Source: Imbricaverruca yamaguchii
Taxonomy: Eukaryota > Arthropoda > Thecostraca > Neoverrucidae
NCBI GenBank assembly: GCA_034440575.1
Contig: JAOTOL010001481.1
Coordinates: 682,001 to 746,000 of the forward strand
Direction of reading: 5' to 3'
Length of the DNA stretch: 64,000 bases
In this document: one piece after another, positions 25,222 through 38,129 of the stretch
How the letters are laid out: every line of letters begins with the position of its first letter
Numbering within the stretch: position 1 is the stretch's first letter
The notes under the pieces: generated by a model
Told to the model about the DNA's origin: nothing
Database searches by the model: none
The model's input: the letters and a program-made list of their open reading frames with translations, nothing else
Program-made: the position numbers and the translations under genes

Positions 25222-25452
25222 GGTGCCGCCAGACTCCTGGAGAGCACGTCATTTCCCGGGGGAGCCGGACCCGCGAGTGCCCCGCCAGACCTCTGGAGAA
25301 CACGTCATTTCCCGGGGGAGCCGGACCCGAGAGTGCCCCGCCAGACCCCTGGAGAACACGTCATTTCCCGGGGGAGCCGGACCCGCGAGTGCCCCGCCAG
25401 ACCCCTGGAGAACACGTCATTTCCCGGGGGAGCCGGACCCGAGAGTGCCCCG
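25222..25452. repeat. 56-bp minisatellite, four units
   Basis: The unit carries GCCAGACCCCTGGAGAACAC, then GTCATTTCCCGGGGGAGCCG and GACCCGMGAGTGCCCC. Units are nearly identical. Confidence 0.95.
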
Positions 25453-25952
25453 CGCGCTCCGGTCGTCGTCGACAGCCGACGTTCCGCGCTGTCGAACAGT
25501 CGACGCTCCGCCGACGTCGGCAGCTGCAGACCGTCAGCCGCGAAGGCCGCCCTATATCTGGTCCGGATCTGACGGCGCGTCCCGGGGTCGAGACACGGTC
25601 GATGAGCCAATCCTGGCCGCTGGGAAGGGCAGGGCAGGGCCGCTCGTACGGCCCGCTGCCTAGGTCTGCTGCCCATGAGCTGCCGACCGTCGCTGCGCCG
25701 AGGTAAATGCCCGCCACGCAATGGGGGCACAGTGATGGGCCACGGACTGACCCTGGCTCAGAATCTGCGCGATTACCTGGCGTCGTCATGGCAACGCCAC
25801 CGGCTACTGCGGTGTGACGTGGTGCTCTCTACGCAGCTCGTTGATGGGGAGAGGCGTGGCAGAGGGTAGAGTGTTCAGGGGACTTGCAGTGTACTGAAGC
25901 GTGAGAGACAGAACAGGGGGCCCAGAGAAAGGAAGGAAGACAACCAGATAGT

Positions 25953-25992
<40 letters not shown>

Positions 25993-26531
25993 TAATGCGA
26001 AAGGAAGAGGAAGAGTAGAGCGGACACCGGGAAGTCAGAACAATATCAGTAAAACATCACCGCTCACTAATCACTCACTTAGCTGGGGATGGGGAGGGAG
26101 AGTGGGGCTGAGGAGGTCAGCGACAGGGTCACGTGCGCCAAATGGTGAATACAGAATGGCGTGAGAAGAGACAATGCCGCGGTGATGACGCGGAGTTGGG
26201 CCGACCGGGGAGCATTAGGCACAGGCGGCCGCGGCGACTCGACTACAGCACCACCGGGACCAGTCGGGTAGCGAGAGGCACGCGGACACGGACAGCGGCT
26301 GCGAGAACGTCCGAGAGCTGGAGAGGGGCAGCGGCGTGCCCTACAGGACATGGCTGAGGGTGTGATGGCACTATCATAGGGCGGCTATGACACCGCTCAG
26401 CCGTAGGAGAAGAGCGGTGTGAGTCCGAGTCGACGCTGTAATTGCCCGCAGTACCATGCAGTGAAACTACTTTCATTATGGTAATACACGGGCATCAATG
26501 CACATCATCCTGGTTGGGCAGGCCGAGCCGC
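25453..26531. other. GC-rich then mixed DNA with a GT/GA microsatellite
   Basis: The island continues to about 25750. A (GT)n tract of about 26 bp at 25950 is followed by (GA)n to about 25993. No gene is recognised. Confidence 0.45.
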
Positions 26532-27179
26532 AGTGGACGCTCTAATGACCGCCCCGCGCGACCAGCACCGGCGTAGCTGAGGGTGGACGCTCTAATGACC
26601 GCCCCGCGCGACCAGCACCGGCGTAGCCGAGGGTGGACGCTCTAATGACCGCCCCGCGCGACCAGCACCGGCGTAGCCGAGAGTGGACGCTCTAATGACC
26701 GCCCCGCGCGACCAGCACCGGCGTAGCCAAGGGTGGACGCTCTAATGACCGCCCCGCGCGACCAGCACCGGCGTAGCCGAGGGTGGACGCTCTAATGACT
26801 GCCCCGCGCGACCAGCACCGGCGTAGCTGAAGGTGGACGCTCTAATGACCGCCCCGCGCGACCAGCACCGGCGTAGCCAAGGGTGGACGCTCTAATGACC
26901 GCCCCGCGCGACCAGCACCGGCGTAGCCGAGGGTGGACGCTCTAATGACCGCCCCGCGCGACCAGCACCGGCGTAGCCGAGGGTGGACGCTCTAATGACC
27001 GCCCCGCGCGACCAGCACCGGCGTAGCTGAGGGTGGACGCTCTAATGACCGCCCCGCGCGACCAGCATCGGCGTAGCCGAGGGTGGACGCTCTAATGACT
27101 GCCCGCGCGACCAGCATCGGCGTAGCTGAGGGTGGACGCTGTAATAGCGACCTCATGCGACAAGTAGCGGCGTAGCCAG
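26532..27179. repeat. 50-bp minisatellite, 13 units
   Basis: The unit is GTGGACGCTCTAATGACCGC, CCCGCGCGACCAGCACCGGC and GTAGCYRAGG. The last two units are more diverged (one C lost near 27103, then ACAAGTAGCGG). Confidence 0.96.
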
Positions 27180-27195
27180 GTCCACACTGATGCAC

Positions 27196-27745
27196 TGCCC
27201 ACATCTGGTCTGGATCAGTTCTGGTTCCGAATATCTCCTGGTCTGGGTAAGCTCTCATGCCGACCACGTCTGGTCTGGGTCTGCTCTGGTCCCGGCCACG
27301 TCTGGTCTGGGTCAGATGTCGTCCCGGCCACGTCTGGTCTGGGTCAGATGTCGTCCCGGCCACGTCTGATCTGGGTCAGATATCATCCCGGTCACGTCTG
27401 GTCTGGGTCAGATGTCGTCCCGGCCACGTCTGGTCTGGGTCAGATGTCATCGCGCTCACGTCTGGTCTGGGTCAGATGTCGTCCCGGCCACGTCTGGTCT
27501 GGGTCAGATGTCGTCCCGGCCACGTCTGGTCTGGGTCAGATGTCTTCCCGGCCACGTCTGGTCTGGGTCAGATGTCGTCCCGGCCACGTCTAGTCTGGAT
27601 CAGATGTCATCGCGCTCACGTCTGGTCTGGGTCAGATGTCGTCCCGACCACGTCTGTTCTAGGTCTGCTCTGGTCCCGGCCACATCTGGCCTGGGTCAGC
27701 TCTGGTCCCGGCCACGTCTGTTCTTGGTGAGGTTGGGTCCCAGCT
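27196..27745. repeat. 32-bp minisatellite, about 16 units
   Basis: The unit is CGTCTGGTCTGGGTCAGATG followed by TCGTCCCGGCCA. A higher-order variant with TCATCGCGCTCA occurs twice, near 27448 and 27608. Units at both ends are more diverged. This array begins within 20 bp of the end of the unrelated 50-bp array. Confidence 0.96.
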
Positions 27746-27944
27746 TCGTATGGTCTGGGTCAGATCCGCCGACACAGACCTGCCGACAGAAACCTACTGT
27801 GAACTTGTCCAATTGGTCAGATTGGTTTAAATGTGTGAACTTCAGACGCTGCAGCCTCTCTCCCACCTCTATCCCATATTGCCCCACTAAAAGGTTATCC
27901 GTTCAACCGGTCGCTTGTTCCATTCAAGAATCAGCTGTAACACA

Positions 27945-28310
27945 ATACAATCGCTTGTCCCACCACAAGGTCAACTGCCTCACCAAATCAGCCACATCGC
28001 AGGCTCACATGTCCCTTTGCAGGGTCACCTGTCCACTGGAAAGTCACCAGTCCCATCACGAAGTCAATTGGTTCGACAGAGAGTTGGTTATCTCACGGTA
28101 AGGTCAGCTGTCCCACCAGGGAAAGTTTGTCCCATCACATAATCACCTGTCTCACCACGGTCGCTCGTCTCATCCCAGGGTCACTTACCCCATCACAGAG
28201 TCATCAGCAAATCACAGGGCCACCCGTCCGGCTACAAAGTCTCTTAAACCATTCAGGGTCGACTGTCCCACTGGAGTCACTTGTCCCATGGCAGGTTCAA
28301 CCATCTCGCT
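27945..28310. repeat. degenerate minisatellite of about 22-24 bp
   Basis: About 15 imperfect units built from GTCCCATCACARGGTCACCT-like words. Divergence is much higher than in the arrays upstream. Confidence 0.65.
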
Positions 28311-28421
28311 GGCTCATAGAACATCGCATTTTCATCACAAGCTCGCCGGCAATGCCACATCCGGCATGGTCGCGTTACTAAGACCTGCTTGTTTGTGTTT
28401 ACTCTTTCGAATCCTTTCTTC

Positions 28422-28480
<59 letters not shown>
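28422..28480. repeat. (TA)n microsatellite
   Basis: About 29 uninterrupted TA dinucleotides. Just after it, GTTCATGCTCCATGCTTCATGC at about 28510-28531 is a short CATGCTY repeat. Confidence 0.98.
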
Positions 28481-28905
28481 GTTGAGACTGGCTGTCGAGT
28501 TTGATGCATGGTTCATGCTCCATGCTTCATGCTCCATGAATTACTAGCACAATGATAGGGGCGTTATGTTCCCAAAATCATCCCGATTGCACATCGCACA
28601 TTCCCTGTTCATGGTACACTGACCGCCCTGTGCCCCTCTTCGTTCCTCACCCAGATACATTTGCCATTTATAGTTTGATCCTGACATTTCATCTCGGCGC
28701 GTTCAGCCAAGCATTTAGCAGTGTTGTGCGGTGCGATATTTAAGATAAACATTTACCTGCACTCAACCAGGAGACCATGGTTTTGCAGCATGGTAACTAC
28801 AACAGTTTTGTGATGAATAACTTTAGACGTTAATGGTGTCTTTGTTGCCTATTCTAAGTACTAGGCTACGAAAATAGCAAAAATGAACGGAAGCATAAAG
28901 GTATT
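28481..28905. other. unassigned DNA, no gene seen
   Basis: No coding or repeat signal beyond the CATGCTY words noted above. Confidence 0.45.
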
Positions 28906-29015
28906 TTTGTGGATGCATAAAATGCATCCACAAACCTGCTTTGTGCAATGCACATAGCAGGCATGTACCCGCACAAAGATTTGTGAGTGCAATTGATATC
29001 AATAGATATCAATTG
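28906..29015. repeat. four consecutive hairpins in 110 bp
   Basis: 28906-28934 is a perfect 13-bp stem (TTTGTGGATGCAT) with an AAA loop. 28935-28961 abuts it: CCTGCT-T-TGTGC, loop AAT, then GCACA-T-AGCAGG, with one T/T mismatch. 28972-28985 is CACAAA-GA-TTTGTG. 28990-29015 is a perfect 11-bp stem (CAATTGATATC) with an AATA loop. The stems are unrelated in sequence. Confidence 0.85.
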
Positions 29016-31269
29016 AGAACTATGTAGGATGCTAAAGCGAAAATCAAATGTTGCTTCTCTAAAATGGTGTGAAGCCAAACTCGAAACAAAGTGAAGAGTA
29101 AAAGCAAGTTTTGTCAGGAAAAAGCTGAAGTCAGCTGATCACCATACCTGGTAGCCAACTGCTAAGTGGTGTAATGCCCCAGTTCTATGTTCCTTTGGGG
29201 AAGCATTTGCATCGGTTCATATTCTAAACACTCACAAAGGCCCCTCACATCTCAAATTCACGAAATCAGAAGTTCAAACATTTCAAAACACGAGGTGTAG
29301 CACAGATAGGAGGGAAATGCCAATTTGCGCAAGGTCACCGAAGTCAGCCCGTGCTAATATTTGCAAAACTAACATCTATCTTAGCTTACTTTGTAGTATT
29401 TGTAATGAAATAATAACTGTATCATCCTTTCCAGTTTCATATTTGGTATCAAGGAATTCTCAGAGCTGCGATGCAGACGTGTACAACCTTTTTGTAAATA
29501 TTGTTTAATTTTCATTATGCTGCCTTTGGTTCATGCACACACTTTTTCTTTGCCAAGCGATATGGTGTGGTATTTTATGCTATTGGGCTATTGGTAAGAT
29601 TTTATCGACATTGGACGTTTATTTGCAGTCTTTTTAGATCATTGCAAAAGGTTTAATTCACCAATGGGTGTCGTTGCAGTCAAACACATAAAGGTTCAAT
29701 ATTCCTAAGTCTATCAATACCAAATGCGTCCGAGACGCACTTTGGACCACGTTGAGCGCAATTGTATCACACTGTCATCTGCTACAAGGCCTATTTATTG
29801 TCTTGCGACTGAATTTTGAGCTATGCTACAGTTCCTCGGAGATAAACAGCACCGCAGTTACCAAACGCATTGCGGCCGCCACACCAAGTTCTTCGAACGT
29901 GGCACGTGGATATGTGCGCACGTTGTGGCGTCCGTATCATTTTCATTTGCCACTGACCTATCAATTGGTGTCATATTCGCCTCCTGGCTCACTACAGCAC
30001 TGGGCCGGCGGCCGAATTGAGATAGATGAAGTGAAACAAAGCCGCTCATAATTATTCTTGCTTAGTTTTTGTTCCCACATTTCTTGAGCATTGCCGTGCT
30101 GCTCTCCTCATCTGAGTCCAGTTAGGTTATACATAGCCACAGCCAAAGCATCAAATGATCAAATCATGAAATGGGCAGAAACACCACCGCAACATCACCC
30201 TGAACTCATATGGAAGTCTATGCCTGCTGGGGATAGGTTGTGACGTCTTAGCAAACGCCTCTGGGCACGCGGTTGCATCGTTCCAAGTGCACGATGCACA
30301 GTCATAGCAATGTATTGCTCAAGAGTTATCCTCGAGTCGCGGATGATACCAAGCAGGTACGTTTTGGTCGGGGCAGCGGATAAATTATGTTTATCAAATC
30401 AGTCCTTGTGACGGGCTTCTTGTTACAGTATTTAATCAGAATCAACGCGGAGTCCTCTAAATTTATTTTTATTTTTTGGCATCCAGTTCAAAGACCAGGC
30501 CCGAATGGTTATGCACTTAGCTTTTTTTTAACCTTTTTTTACCTTTTACCGATTACCTTTTAGCTTATGTATGTCGGCTGACCATCCAGAACAAAGTGAG
30601 CGACTTTGGTCGGCTTGCATACCCAATGCTCATGCCGCAAGCTGCGGCAGTTCATTTTCTAGTTGCATTTGCAGTACTTCAAGTATTTCATTCCAGTTCT
30701 TCGTACAGCAGAAATAAGGCCCTGTCACCGTCAAGAGCTCACACGAAATGTTCTCTTGAATCATGTCCGTGGTGTTCCGCGGGAGCGTTTGCTTGACATG
30801 CACGCAGTAGGTCGGGAAATCGTTCAGCTGTCCTGTCGCGTCATTGCGCCTGATTGGAGTCGTGGAGATAGTCACCAGTTGACTCGAGCCTCTGCACGAC
30901 GCTGAACGCATGGTGCTCTCTTGGTCGGCGACCGCCCACAACCCCGAGCATCACCAATTTCGGCAGAAATGAGCCACCGACGTTGCCATCAGCCTAACAT
31001 GACGTACAGATGATCTACTTTGACCCAGTGACGCTAGAATCAGAATGACCCGCTGCCTACTTCCCATGCTGTCGACTGAAAGGAAACAATGTCAAGCACT
31101 GGATGCACCGATTATATGGCGATGGCGCGTTGGTACGTGACAGTGACAGTGGCGATAACGTGCTTATTGTATTAGCGCGTACGTGACTGCGGTGCAAATA
31201 AACAAACAAACATGTATATATATATACCCCTGCCTGAATGCCACACTGGTTTTGAAATATCTATCGTGA
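29016..31269. other. unassigned DNA, no gene seen
   Basis: Mostly AT-rich. A 103-codon minus-strand frame at 30630-30941 has ordinary composition but no recognisable domain. T-rich runs occur at 30460-30560. Confidence 0.4.
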
Positions 31270-31560
31270 GGATTATTTATTCTGGGGGAGGGGGCGACAG
31301 AGGGATATCCCCTCCTTCCGTGGGAAGGGGACATCCCTGTTCTTTCGGTGCTCCTACAATGTTTGGAGTGCCCCTCTGTAGACAGCTACTACAACCACAA
31401 CTATTGTAGTGCCATATAGTGCCATATAGTGTCACTACAGCTATTGAGATACCCCCATCTGCAGATTGCATGGATGCCCCTACAATGGCTAGGGCGCCCC
31501 TCTCTGTATACTGCAGGGCTGCTCCTACAGCAGCTGTGGAGCCCACAAAAATCGTACTAC
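31270..31560. repeat. two diverged units of a repeat of about 126 bp
   Basis: CTCCTACAATGTTTGGAGTG followed by CCCCTCTGTA at 31351 is echoed by CCCCTACAATGGCTAGGGCG followed by CCCCTCTCTGTA near 31477. Between them GTGCCATATA is repeated inside a partial inverted repeat (TGTAGTG to CACTACA). Confidence 0.6.
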
Positions 31561-32934
31561 AGAGCTCCTTCTACATAATTGAAACATTCCTCAAATCTCC
31601 GGAGGAAGGCAGCACCCCGTGCCACCCCTGGCTGCGCCACCGTACCCCGTGTACGTGAAGAGCTTGTCCAGAGCTCTCGTCACGACCAGCATATTTTCTC
31701 CATACTATCGAGATTGAAGGCAAGCCCATTACCGACAGAAAAAGCAATAATGGCCGTTAAACGTGCATCTACGCAATCAGCGCCTCGGAGTGGCAGCCGT
31801 TAGCAGTGTTCATCAGCAGCTGACAATGCAATAACGATGTGAACGGAAACATTGCAATTGACCGTGCTGACAAAGCAGGATCTGAGGTCCAGTGTCGGAG
31901 CACTTTCAAGATGTTTTATCTTATCTCAGAACCCGCAGCGGGTGCTAAATGCAGTCTTCTGTATGGAAAACCCGATAAATTAAACAATGGCTTGAAATCG
32001 AGTATAGTACAAGATGTGGCACCTTCCAGCTTCAGTCCATGCACTGGAATGGAGGAAGCAATTTGCAGCTTTTTGCCAGATTGTCTGGAATCACAGTGAT
32101 CAAACCGTTCACGGTGAACACAGTGATCGGATTCACAGCCTAATTCCATGGTGAGCAAGAAGTCACCACCATATATGTAAAGGCTTGGAAGAGAGTGGTC
32201 ACGCAATTAATGTTTAGCACTTTCCCACCTCCATTACTCTATAGTGCATTTAATGTGAAAAGATCACATTAGGTCAACGTTCTCTGTTGGCTTTCGACGA
32301 GCATCTGGAACTTGAAGTGACCTGACCGGAAGTTTTTTTCAACGCATCACAAATTAATGTGGCGAAAAGTACGCCACGATTGGGTGTATTACCACTCGCT
32401 GTATTTTCGCTGTCGAAAGCAAGCACGGGGAGCGGCTTTACATTTCACCCCGGGCCGGACGACCACTAGCAATAATGCGTGATTATGATGCCGCGGAACT
32501 CCCTCTCCACGACTAACCAGCCAACAACAGCGGAAGTGTTCATCAGGATGATGTATGTTTTGAACTTCCCAATTTCATAGCATATATGCTAAATATTCTA
32601 TCGGGTTAAAAGAGCTTAAACTAAGTGCATAGATGAACATAAAATTACAAATCAGTTTTTGGTCCACTTCCCCATTGGTCCGCGAACAAAACAAATGTAA
32701 CTAACTACCATATGAATATAAATCGCTATATTGAGATGAAGTTAGGAAGTTGACCTAAGCAATGAGATGAAGTTGGGTGAATTACTCACAACGAAGCTCT
32801 TTTGTTGGGTCACTCCAGTTCATCATCTCCGTCTACCTGAGCCTCCAGAGAACCTCGAGGGCCTGATGATCATCGCCATCGCCATGTCTGGGATAACAGA
32901 TACTCGAGTGACTTCTAAAATAATATAAAGAGCG
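31561..32934. other. unassigned DNA, no gene seen
   Basis: A small inverted repeat GTTCACGGTGAAC near 32108 is flanked by two copies of CACAGTGATC. Otherwise nothing is recognised. Confidence 0.45.
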
Positions 32935-33896
32935 AACGAACGAACGAACGAATGAACGAACGAACGAACGAACGAACGAACGAACGAACGAACAAACAAA
33001 CGAACAAACGAACGAACAAACTAACGAACAAACGAACGAATAAACGAATGAGGAAACGAACGAAAAAACGAACGAAGCAACGAACAAACGAGCGAACGAA
33101 CAAATGAACGAAGAAACGAACAAAGAAACGAATGAACAAACAAAAAACGAACACACGAACGAACAAACGAACGGACGGACGAACGAACGAACGAACGAAC
33201 GAAAGAACGAACGAAGGAACGAAGGAACGAACGAACGAACGAACGAACGAACGAACGAACGAAGGAATGAACAAACGAACGAACGAACGAACGAACGAAC
33301 GAACGAAGGAACGGAGCGAAAGGACGAACAAATGAACGAATAAACGAACGAACGAACGAACGAACAAACGAACAAGGGAACGAACTAACATACAAACAAA
33401 CGAACGAACGAACGAACGAAGAAACGACCAAACGAACGAATAAATGATTAAACTATTAAATGATTAAATGATGAAATGATGAAATGGTCAAATTATTAAA
33501 TTATTGAATTATTATATGATTTAATGATGTAATGGTTACATGATTAAATGATTAAATGATTAAATGAATAAATGGTTAAATGATTAAATGATTAAATAAT
33601 TAAATGATGAATTGATGAAATGATTAAATGATTAAATGATTAAATGATTAAATGACTACGTGATTAAGTGCTTAAATGATTAAATGGTTAAATAATTAAA
33701 TGATTATGTGATTAAATGTTTAAATGGTTAAATGATTACATGACTAAACGACAGAATGACTAAATGACAGAATGGCTGACTGACTGACTGACTGACTGAC
33801 TGAGTGAATGACCGAATGACTGAATGGCTGAATGGCTGAAGGACCGAATGACCGAATTACTGAATGATTGAATGACTGAATGATTGAATTACTAAA
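32935..33896. repeat. three-part microsatellite, about 960 bp
   Basis: About 500 bp of (GAAC)n with AAAC and GAAG variants are followed without a gap by about 300 bp of TAAATGAT words, then by about 160 bp of ACTG/AATG words (GACTGACTGACT and GAATGACTGAAT). The boundaries near 33432 and 33740 are gradual. Frames reading SFVRSFVR or NERTNERT are trivial. Confidence 0.95.
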
Positions 33897-34599
33897 ACAA
33901 CAAAGCGGCCAAACGCGAATAGCTACGAGAGCGGAAAGGTGAGGAAATTGCAATGCAATTAAACCTACCCAGCAGGAAGACAGAGCACCTCCATACTACG
34001 CTTGTATGTACGCCTACACAGGAGTGTGCGTACGTGCATGTGTGTAGAAGGAACTTAAATGCCGAACATACCAGACACTGTACTGCAGGATATGTTGTTA
34101 CGGGCCAAGCGCACTGCCGAGTCTCATACAAGCATTCCTCACCGAGTTTTCCATTTGAGGGAGGAAACCTGCTGCTTTGGCGCATTCCGACAGTTATCCT
34201 ACAACTATGAATGCAGGTGAGTATTGTCGAGTTCAATAATAAAGCTCCCAGTTCGGCAAGAGTATCATCATGGAATTGGTGTGTGACAGCAATTTGCCGC
34301 ACGATTCACCTTTGCACACACATGTGCCTTGTTCCGATTGCCGTCAAGTAACTGGCCAAATGCGAAATGTGGTCGATGTCAGCTGAGACCTCGTGTGATT
34401 TTACACTCCGAATAAAAACGTGAGACACTTACGGTTCCTTCTAGATCACATCATACCTCGCCCTCTGTCTTGCGCGAACTTCCGTTCCAATTGAAGCGAG
34501 AATGTTCCTTGTGCTGACGGCAGCCCGTGGGATACCTGCCGCGGAACATTCTTGAACCATTTTTAATAGTGCATCTGGTGCACATAGTTGCAGGGACCG
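33897..34599. other. unassigned DNA, no gene seen
   Basis: A 136-codon minus-strand frame at 33892-34302 has no recognisable domain. Confidence 0.4.
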
Positions 34600-35560
34600 T
34601 GCCGGCTATCTGCGCCATCTCGTGGGAGTATCACCGCCGGACGATGAACAATGGCCGGCGCTGCTCTGGCGACAATCAGTTTCCTTCTCGCGACAAAAAT
34701 GTCGTGCGGTGCGTCGCGCACAAACACACGGCGCCCGGGCCGTCGGCGGGACATCGGGAGTCGAGTCGACGGACCGGTCGAGACGGAACGGGTCGGAGCG
34801 GCCAGTCACCCGCCCCGTCCTACCGGCGTCGCTCTGCACGGCGAAAACCGCCGATGCGCTCACAGTGTTGCCGTCGACCGGAATCGGCGCCGGCGGAACA
34901 ATCGCAGGAAGGTTCGCCCTGCGATGCCAGACGCCGTGTGAGGGGTGGTGGGTGTGTGTGTGTGGGGGGGGGGTCGGTGACTGACCGGAGGCGCCGTCGC
35001 CGTCGGTTTCCTGCCGTCGCCACCCGGCGGCTTTGTTCTGTTATCTCGGCGGGGTGAGAAAAATCGCAGCCGTCCGGCACGAGACGTGTTCTCCGGCCGC
35101 CGAGGAACGGCCACCGCGTCACGGCCGTGACGAGACGTGACGTGACGTCACTAGCGGCCGCAGCGTGACGCTCGCGCCGTCGCGCCACGGCCGGTGCACG
35201 CCTACGTTGCCTCCCGATAACGCGTCGGCCGCCGGGGGCGTCGGGCTGACTTGAGATTGGCGTACCGAACGGTGCCGGTTTGCAGCGCCGCCATCAGCGG
35301 CCAACACGCTCTGAACCTGTCGTAACAGACAGGTGCAGACGGGTAAACAGTGTTTTTATGCGCCAGCGCTCTCCGCTAAACCGACGGAACACTGCAACTG
35401 CCCATCTTGCCGTATCGATAGCATCGCAGGGCAAGCAGCTGCGTGACGAAGCGACGTTAGACCGTTGTTCAAAGACGAGTGATGTCATGGGGGCTAGCTG
35501 GTGACCCTGTGCGACGGGACACGGCTGGGGAAGGTTCAGTCTGTCGACCGTGACGATCAG
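34600..35560. other. CG-rich island with a cAMP-response-element-like site
   Basis: CpG-dense. GTGACGAGACGTGACGTGAC runs directly into GTCACTAG near 35128-35152, so the joined sequence contains a perfect TGACGTCA. A GT tract running into a G run lies at about 34951-34973. No exon can be assigned. Confidence 0.45.
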
Positions 35561-36339
35561 CGACCATGGCCGTTGGCTAATCGTGGATCATTTGTACGTT
35601 CCGCTCATTACCTTGCCATTCCGCAGTGCTACTTGTGTGAACTATGAAAGCTCCAAATTATCTGTGGCTCTCTTGAAGTGGCACAACCTCCGTGTTCTGT
35701 AGGGAAAGAGGAGGCATGGAAATGTGGACATTGGTGTGCGGATACCACCTTGATATCATGCTCTCGGATAGGTACGGGGAAGGAAGCGATGATAACATTG
35801 GGGAAAGACAGATAAGCATAGGCGAGATCGTACAAAAGCAGTAATATTGCCGTGAAGAATTACCCACAGGCCACGAGGATAACGCATTCATATTCCACGA
35901 TATTCGTAATATATCTACCCCGCTAATTGCAGGTTACGTCACCATGAGACCAAGAATATAGGCATGCAGATTATTTGTGAACGAACGTATTTCAGCATCA
36001 CACAGATTGCAGTGCTGAAGTAATTATTTTTGATAATTCGAGGCGAATTCACGTAAGAGCTACTTTGCTACTTTGCTAACTTAATAGTATGTGCCATGGG
36101 CAATGACTGCACACTGAAGGCCTGTCATGTTGAACGCTATGGCACTTTCGCCACAATCCTCGAACGGTGTGACTTTGAATCGGTGTGCTGAATGGCCTTG
36201 CTTGCCTTCGTTTGAAGTCTAATTTCAGACGCGAAGCATGGTCACCTTTTGTACATTTCCAGCTGTCTGGCAACGCGCCATGCCCGGCAGTAACTCGATG
36301 CGACATCCACTAATGACGCCCTGGACGGGTTGTCACTTT
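35561..36339. other. unassigned DNA, no gene seen
   Basis: AT-richer interval without a recognisable domain or repeat. Confidence 0.45.
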
Positions 36340-36770
36340 CATTCGCCTGCACGCCCTGAGCCAGTATTTCGCGTCCGGCCTGCCGCCTCCTGCGCCGGAT
36401 GGGGGGGGGGGCGTCGTCAGTGGCGGACTTCTACGCGTCGCCCGCACCGGCGGCGTCCACCAAAAACTGACCGCGCGTCTCGTCGACGTCGAAAGTGGCC
36501 TGACGCGCGGTGCCGCTTTTTCGCCGACCCGGTGTCACACGGGCACCGGCGTCGGGCTAGGCTTGGTGACACGGGGTGGGCGCGGGCCGTGTGCCGGCCC
36601 CCCGGTGACGACAGCCCTGGACCCACTTCGGGTCAACGGACAGCTGTCGACGTGGCGCGCTGGCCGCCCCACGCCGAGCCGGCCAACTCGCTGTCGACAC
36701 TGCTGGCCAGGGGGCTTTTTTGGCGGCAGCTCTACAGGGGACGGCCGCTTTCGGACGGGGTTTCGTTGTC
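36340..36770. other. short CG-rich island
   Basis: CpG-dense stretch with a run of 12 G near 36401. A 188-codon frame crosses it but is composition-driven and has no domain. Confidence 0.45.
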
Positions 36771-37603
36771 CGAAGCGATGTCGCTTATCATAATTTGTAT
36801 GTGATTGCGCGATTAAATCGATTAATGAGCGCTTATGCTTTTTGCGCAGGGTAGGTTACGGTACAAGGATGTAAATGCGTTGCGTGGGTTTGTTTGTGCC
36901 CCATTTTATCGCGCCACATCTACTCTTGCGTTAATTTTAACAATGGTTTTAACTGATGCTGTTCAGCCAGATGGCAGATATGCACTATGCTGCTGTCAAG
37001 TAACACGTAGACACTTGATGATGCCCCTGTTTTGGTTCATAGTGTGCACAGATAGTTTGGAGCCGAAGAATAATAATCAGCACATTAGAGTTATATGTTA
37101 ATAAAACTGTGTAAGGGTGTGTTTTGGTTACTCTATACTTGAGCAGATAATTCAACAAGACAAAACTATTTAATAAACAAACAAAGTAAGTGCTACGGAA
37201 ATTTTGTTTTCTGGATTTATGCCGCTTACCAAATAAATAAACTGGTCTTCTTTCGTGGAGTATGTCGGAACAGATGCTACTGTATGGAACCAGTGCCAGG
37301 CGACTGGGGGCGAACGAGCGAGCGCAAGTGTCAGCAACACAGTGCAACTGAATGTTGGTGTCTGTCAGTCGTAGGTGCACTCTGTCAATACAGCTAAGCG
37401 CCTTCAAGCATGCATGCAGAGCTACAGTGGTATCAGGTACGCTGAATTCACCAAATTGCACCACTAAAGGCATGCATAAAAAGCGTCATGACTCCTGGTC
37501 GTGAAATAGCAACCCCGGGATGCATGCCAAGCACTTTAATGCAGTCATTTTCCGCCTACGATGTGAGGTGCATGGTGAATTGCCCGGGCAAGGGAACGCC
37601 GAC
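36771..37603. other. unassigned DNA, no gene seen
   Basis: A 162-codon minus-strand frame at 36985-37473 is long for AT-rich DNA, but I recognise no domain in it. Confidence 0.4.
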
Positions 37604-37732
37604 TGATCTTATTGACTTAGACCTTCTGCCATCTTATTGATTTAGACCTTCTGCCATCCTACTGATTTAGACCTTCTGCCATCCTACTGATTTATACCTT
37701 CTGCCATCCTACTGATTTAGACCTACTGATCC
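37604..37732. repeat. 25-bp minisatellite, five units
   Basis: The unit is CCTTCTGCCATCCTACTGAT followed by TTAGA. The first unit is diverged. Confidence 0.92.
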
Positions 37733-38006
37733 ATACCAATTCACTAAATTCCAATCCGCATTTTGCAGAGAAGATACACATAACATGCAACACACACCGG
37801 ACAGACGACGCAAACACATGTATTATAATTTCCATTTCATACCACCTAATAGACTTATCTTCTTTTCTTTCAAGAAATTTAGTCGGAATTCTTGCTGCAG
37901 TGCCTTCATGAACTAGGTAGCTATTACTGAGCACAACTGTTGCGTGAACCCTAACCCCAGTAACCGATCCATGAATTGCAGTTCAACGGCAGATTTTTGA
38001 CCGAGA

Positions 38007-38125
38007 GTGTCGACTCCAGCAACTTCTTGTCGACACCAGCAGCTCCTTGTCGACTCCAACAGCTCCTTGTCGACTCCAGCAGCTCCTTGTCGACTCCAGC
38101 AGCTCCTTGTCGACTCTAGCTGCAG
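38007..38125. repeat. 20-bp minisatellite, about six units
   Basis: The unit is GTCGACTCCAGCAGCTCCTT. It directly precedes the Jockey-like LINE remnant. Confidence 0.93.
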
Positions 38126-38129
38126 CACT

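Noticed and set aside
28906..29015. microRNA precursor
   Set aside because: The stems are 6-13 bp and separate, much shorter than a precursor hairpin.
30630..30941. 103-codon minus-strand frame as a host gene exon
   Set aside because: No domain, no convincing splice sites and no neighbouring exon were recognised.
32833..33431. SFVRSFVRS and NERTNERT frames
   Set aside because: Trivial translation of the (GAAC)n microsatellite.
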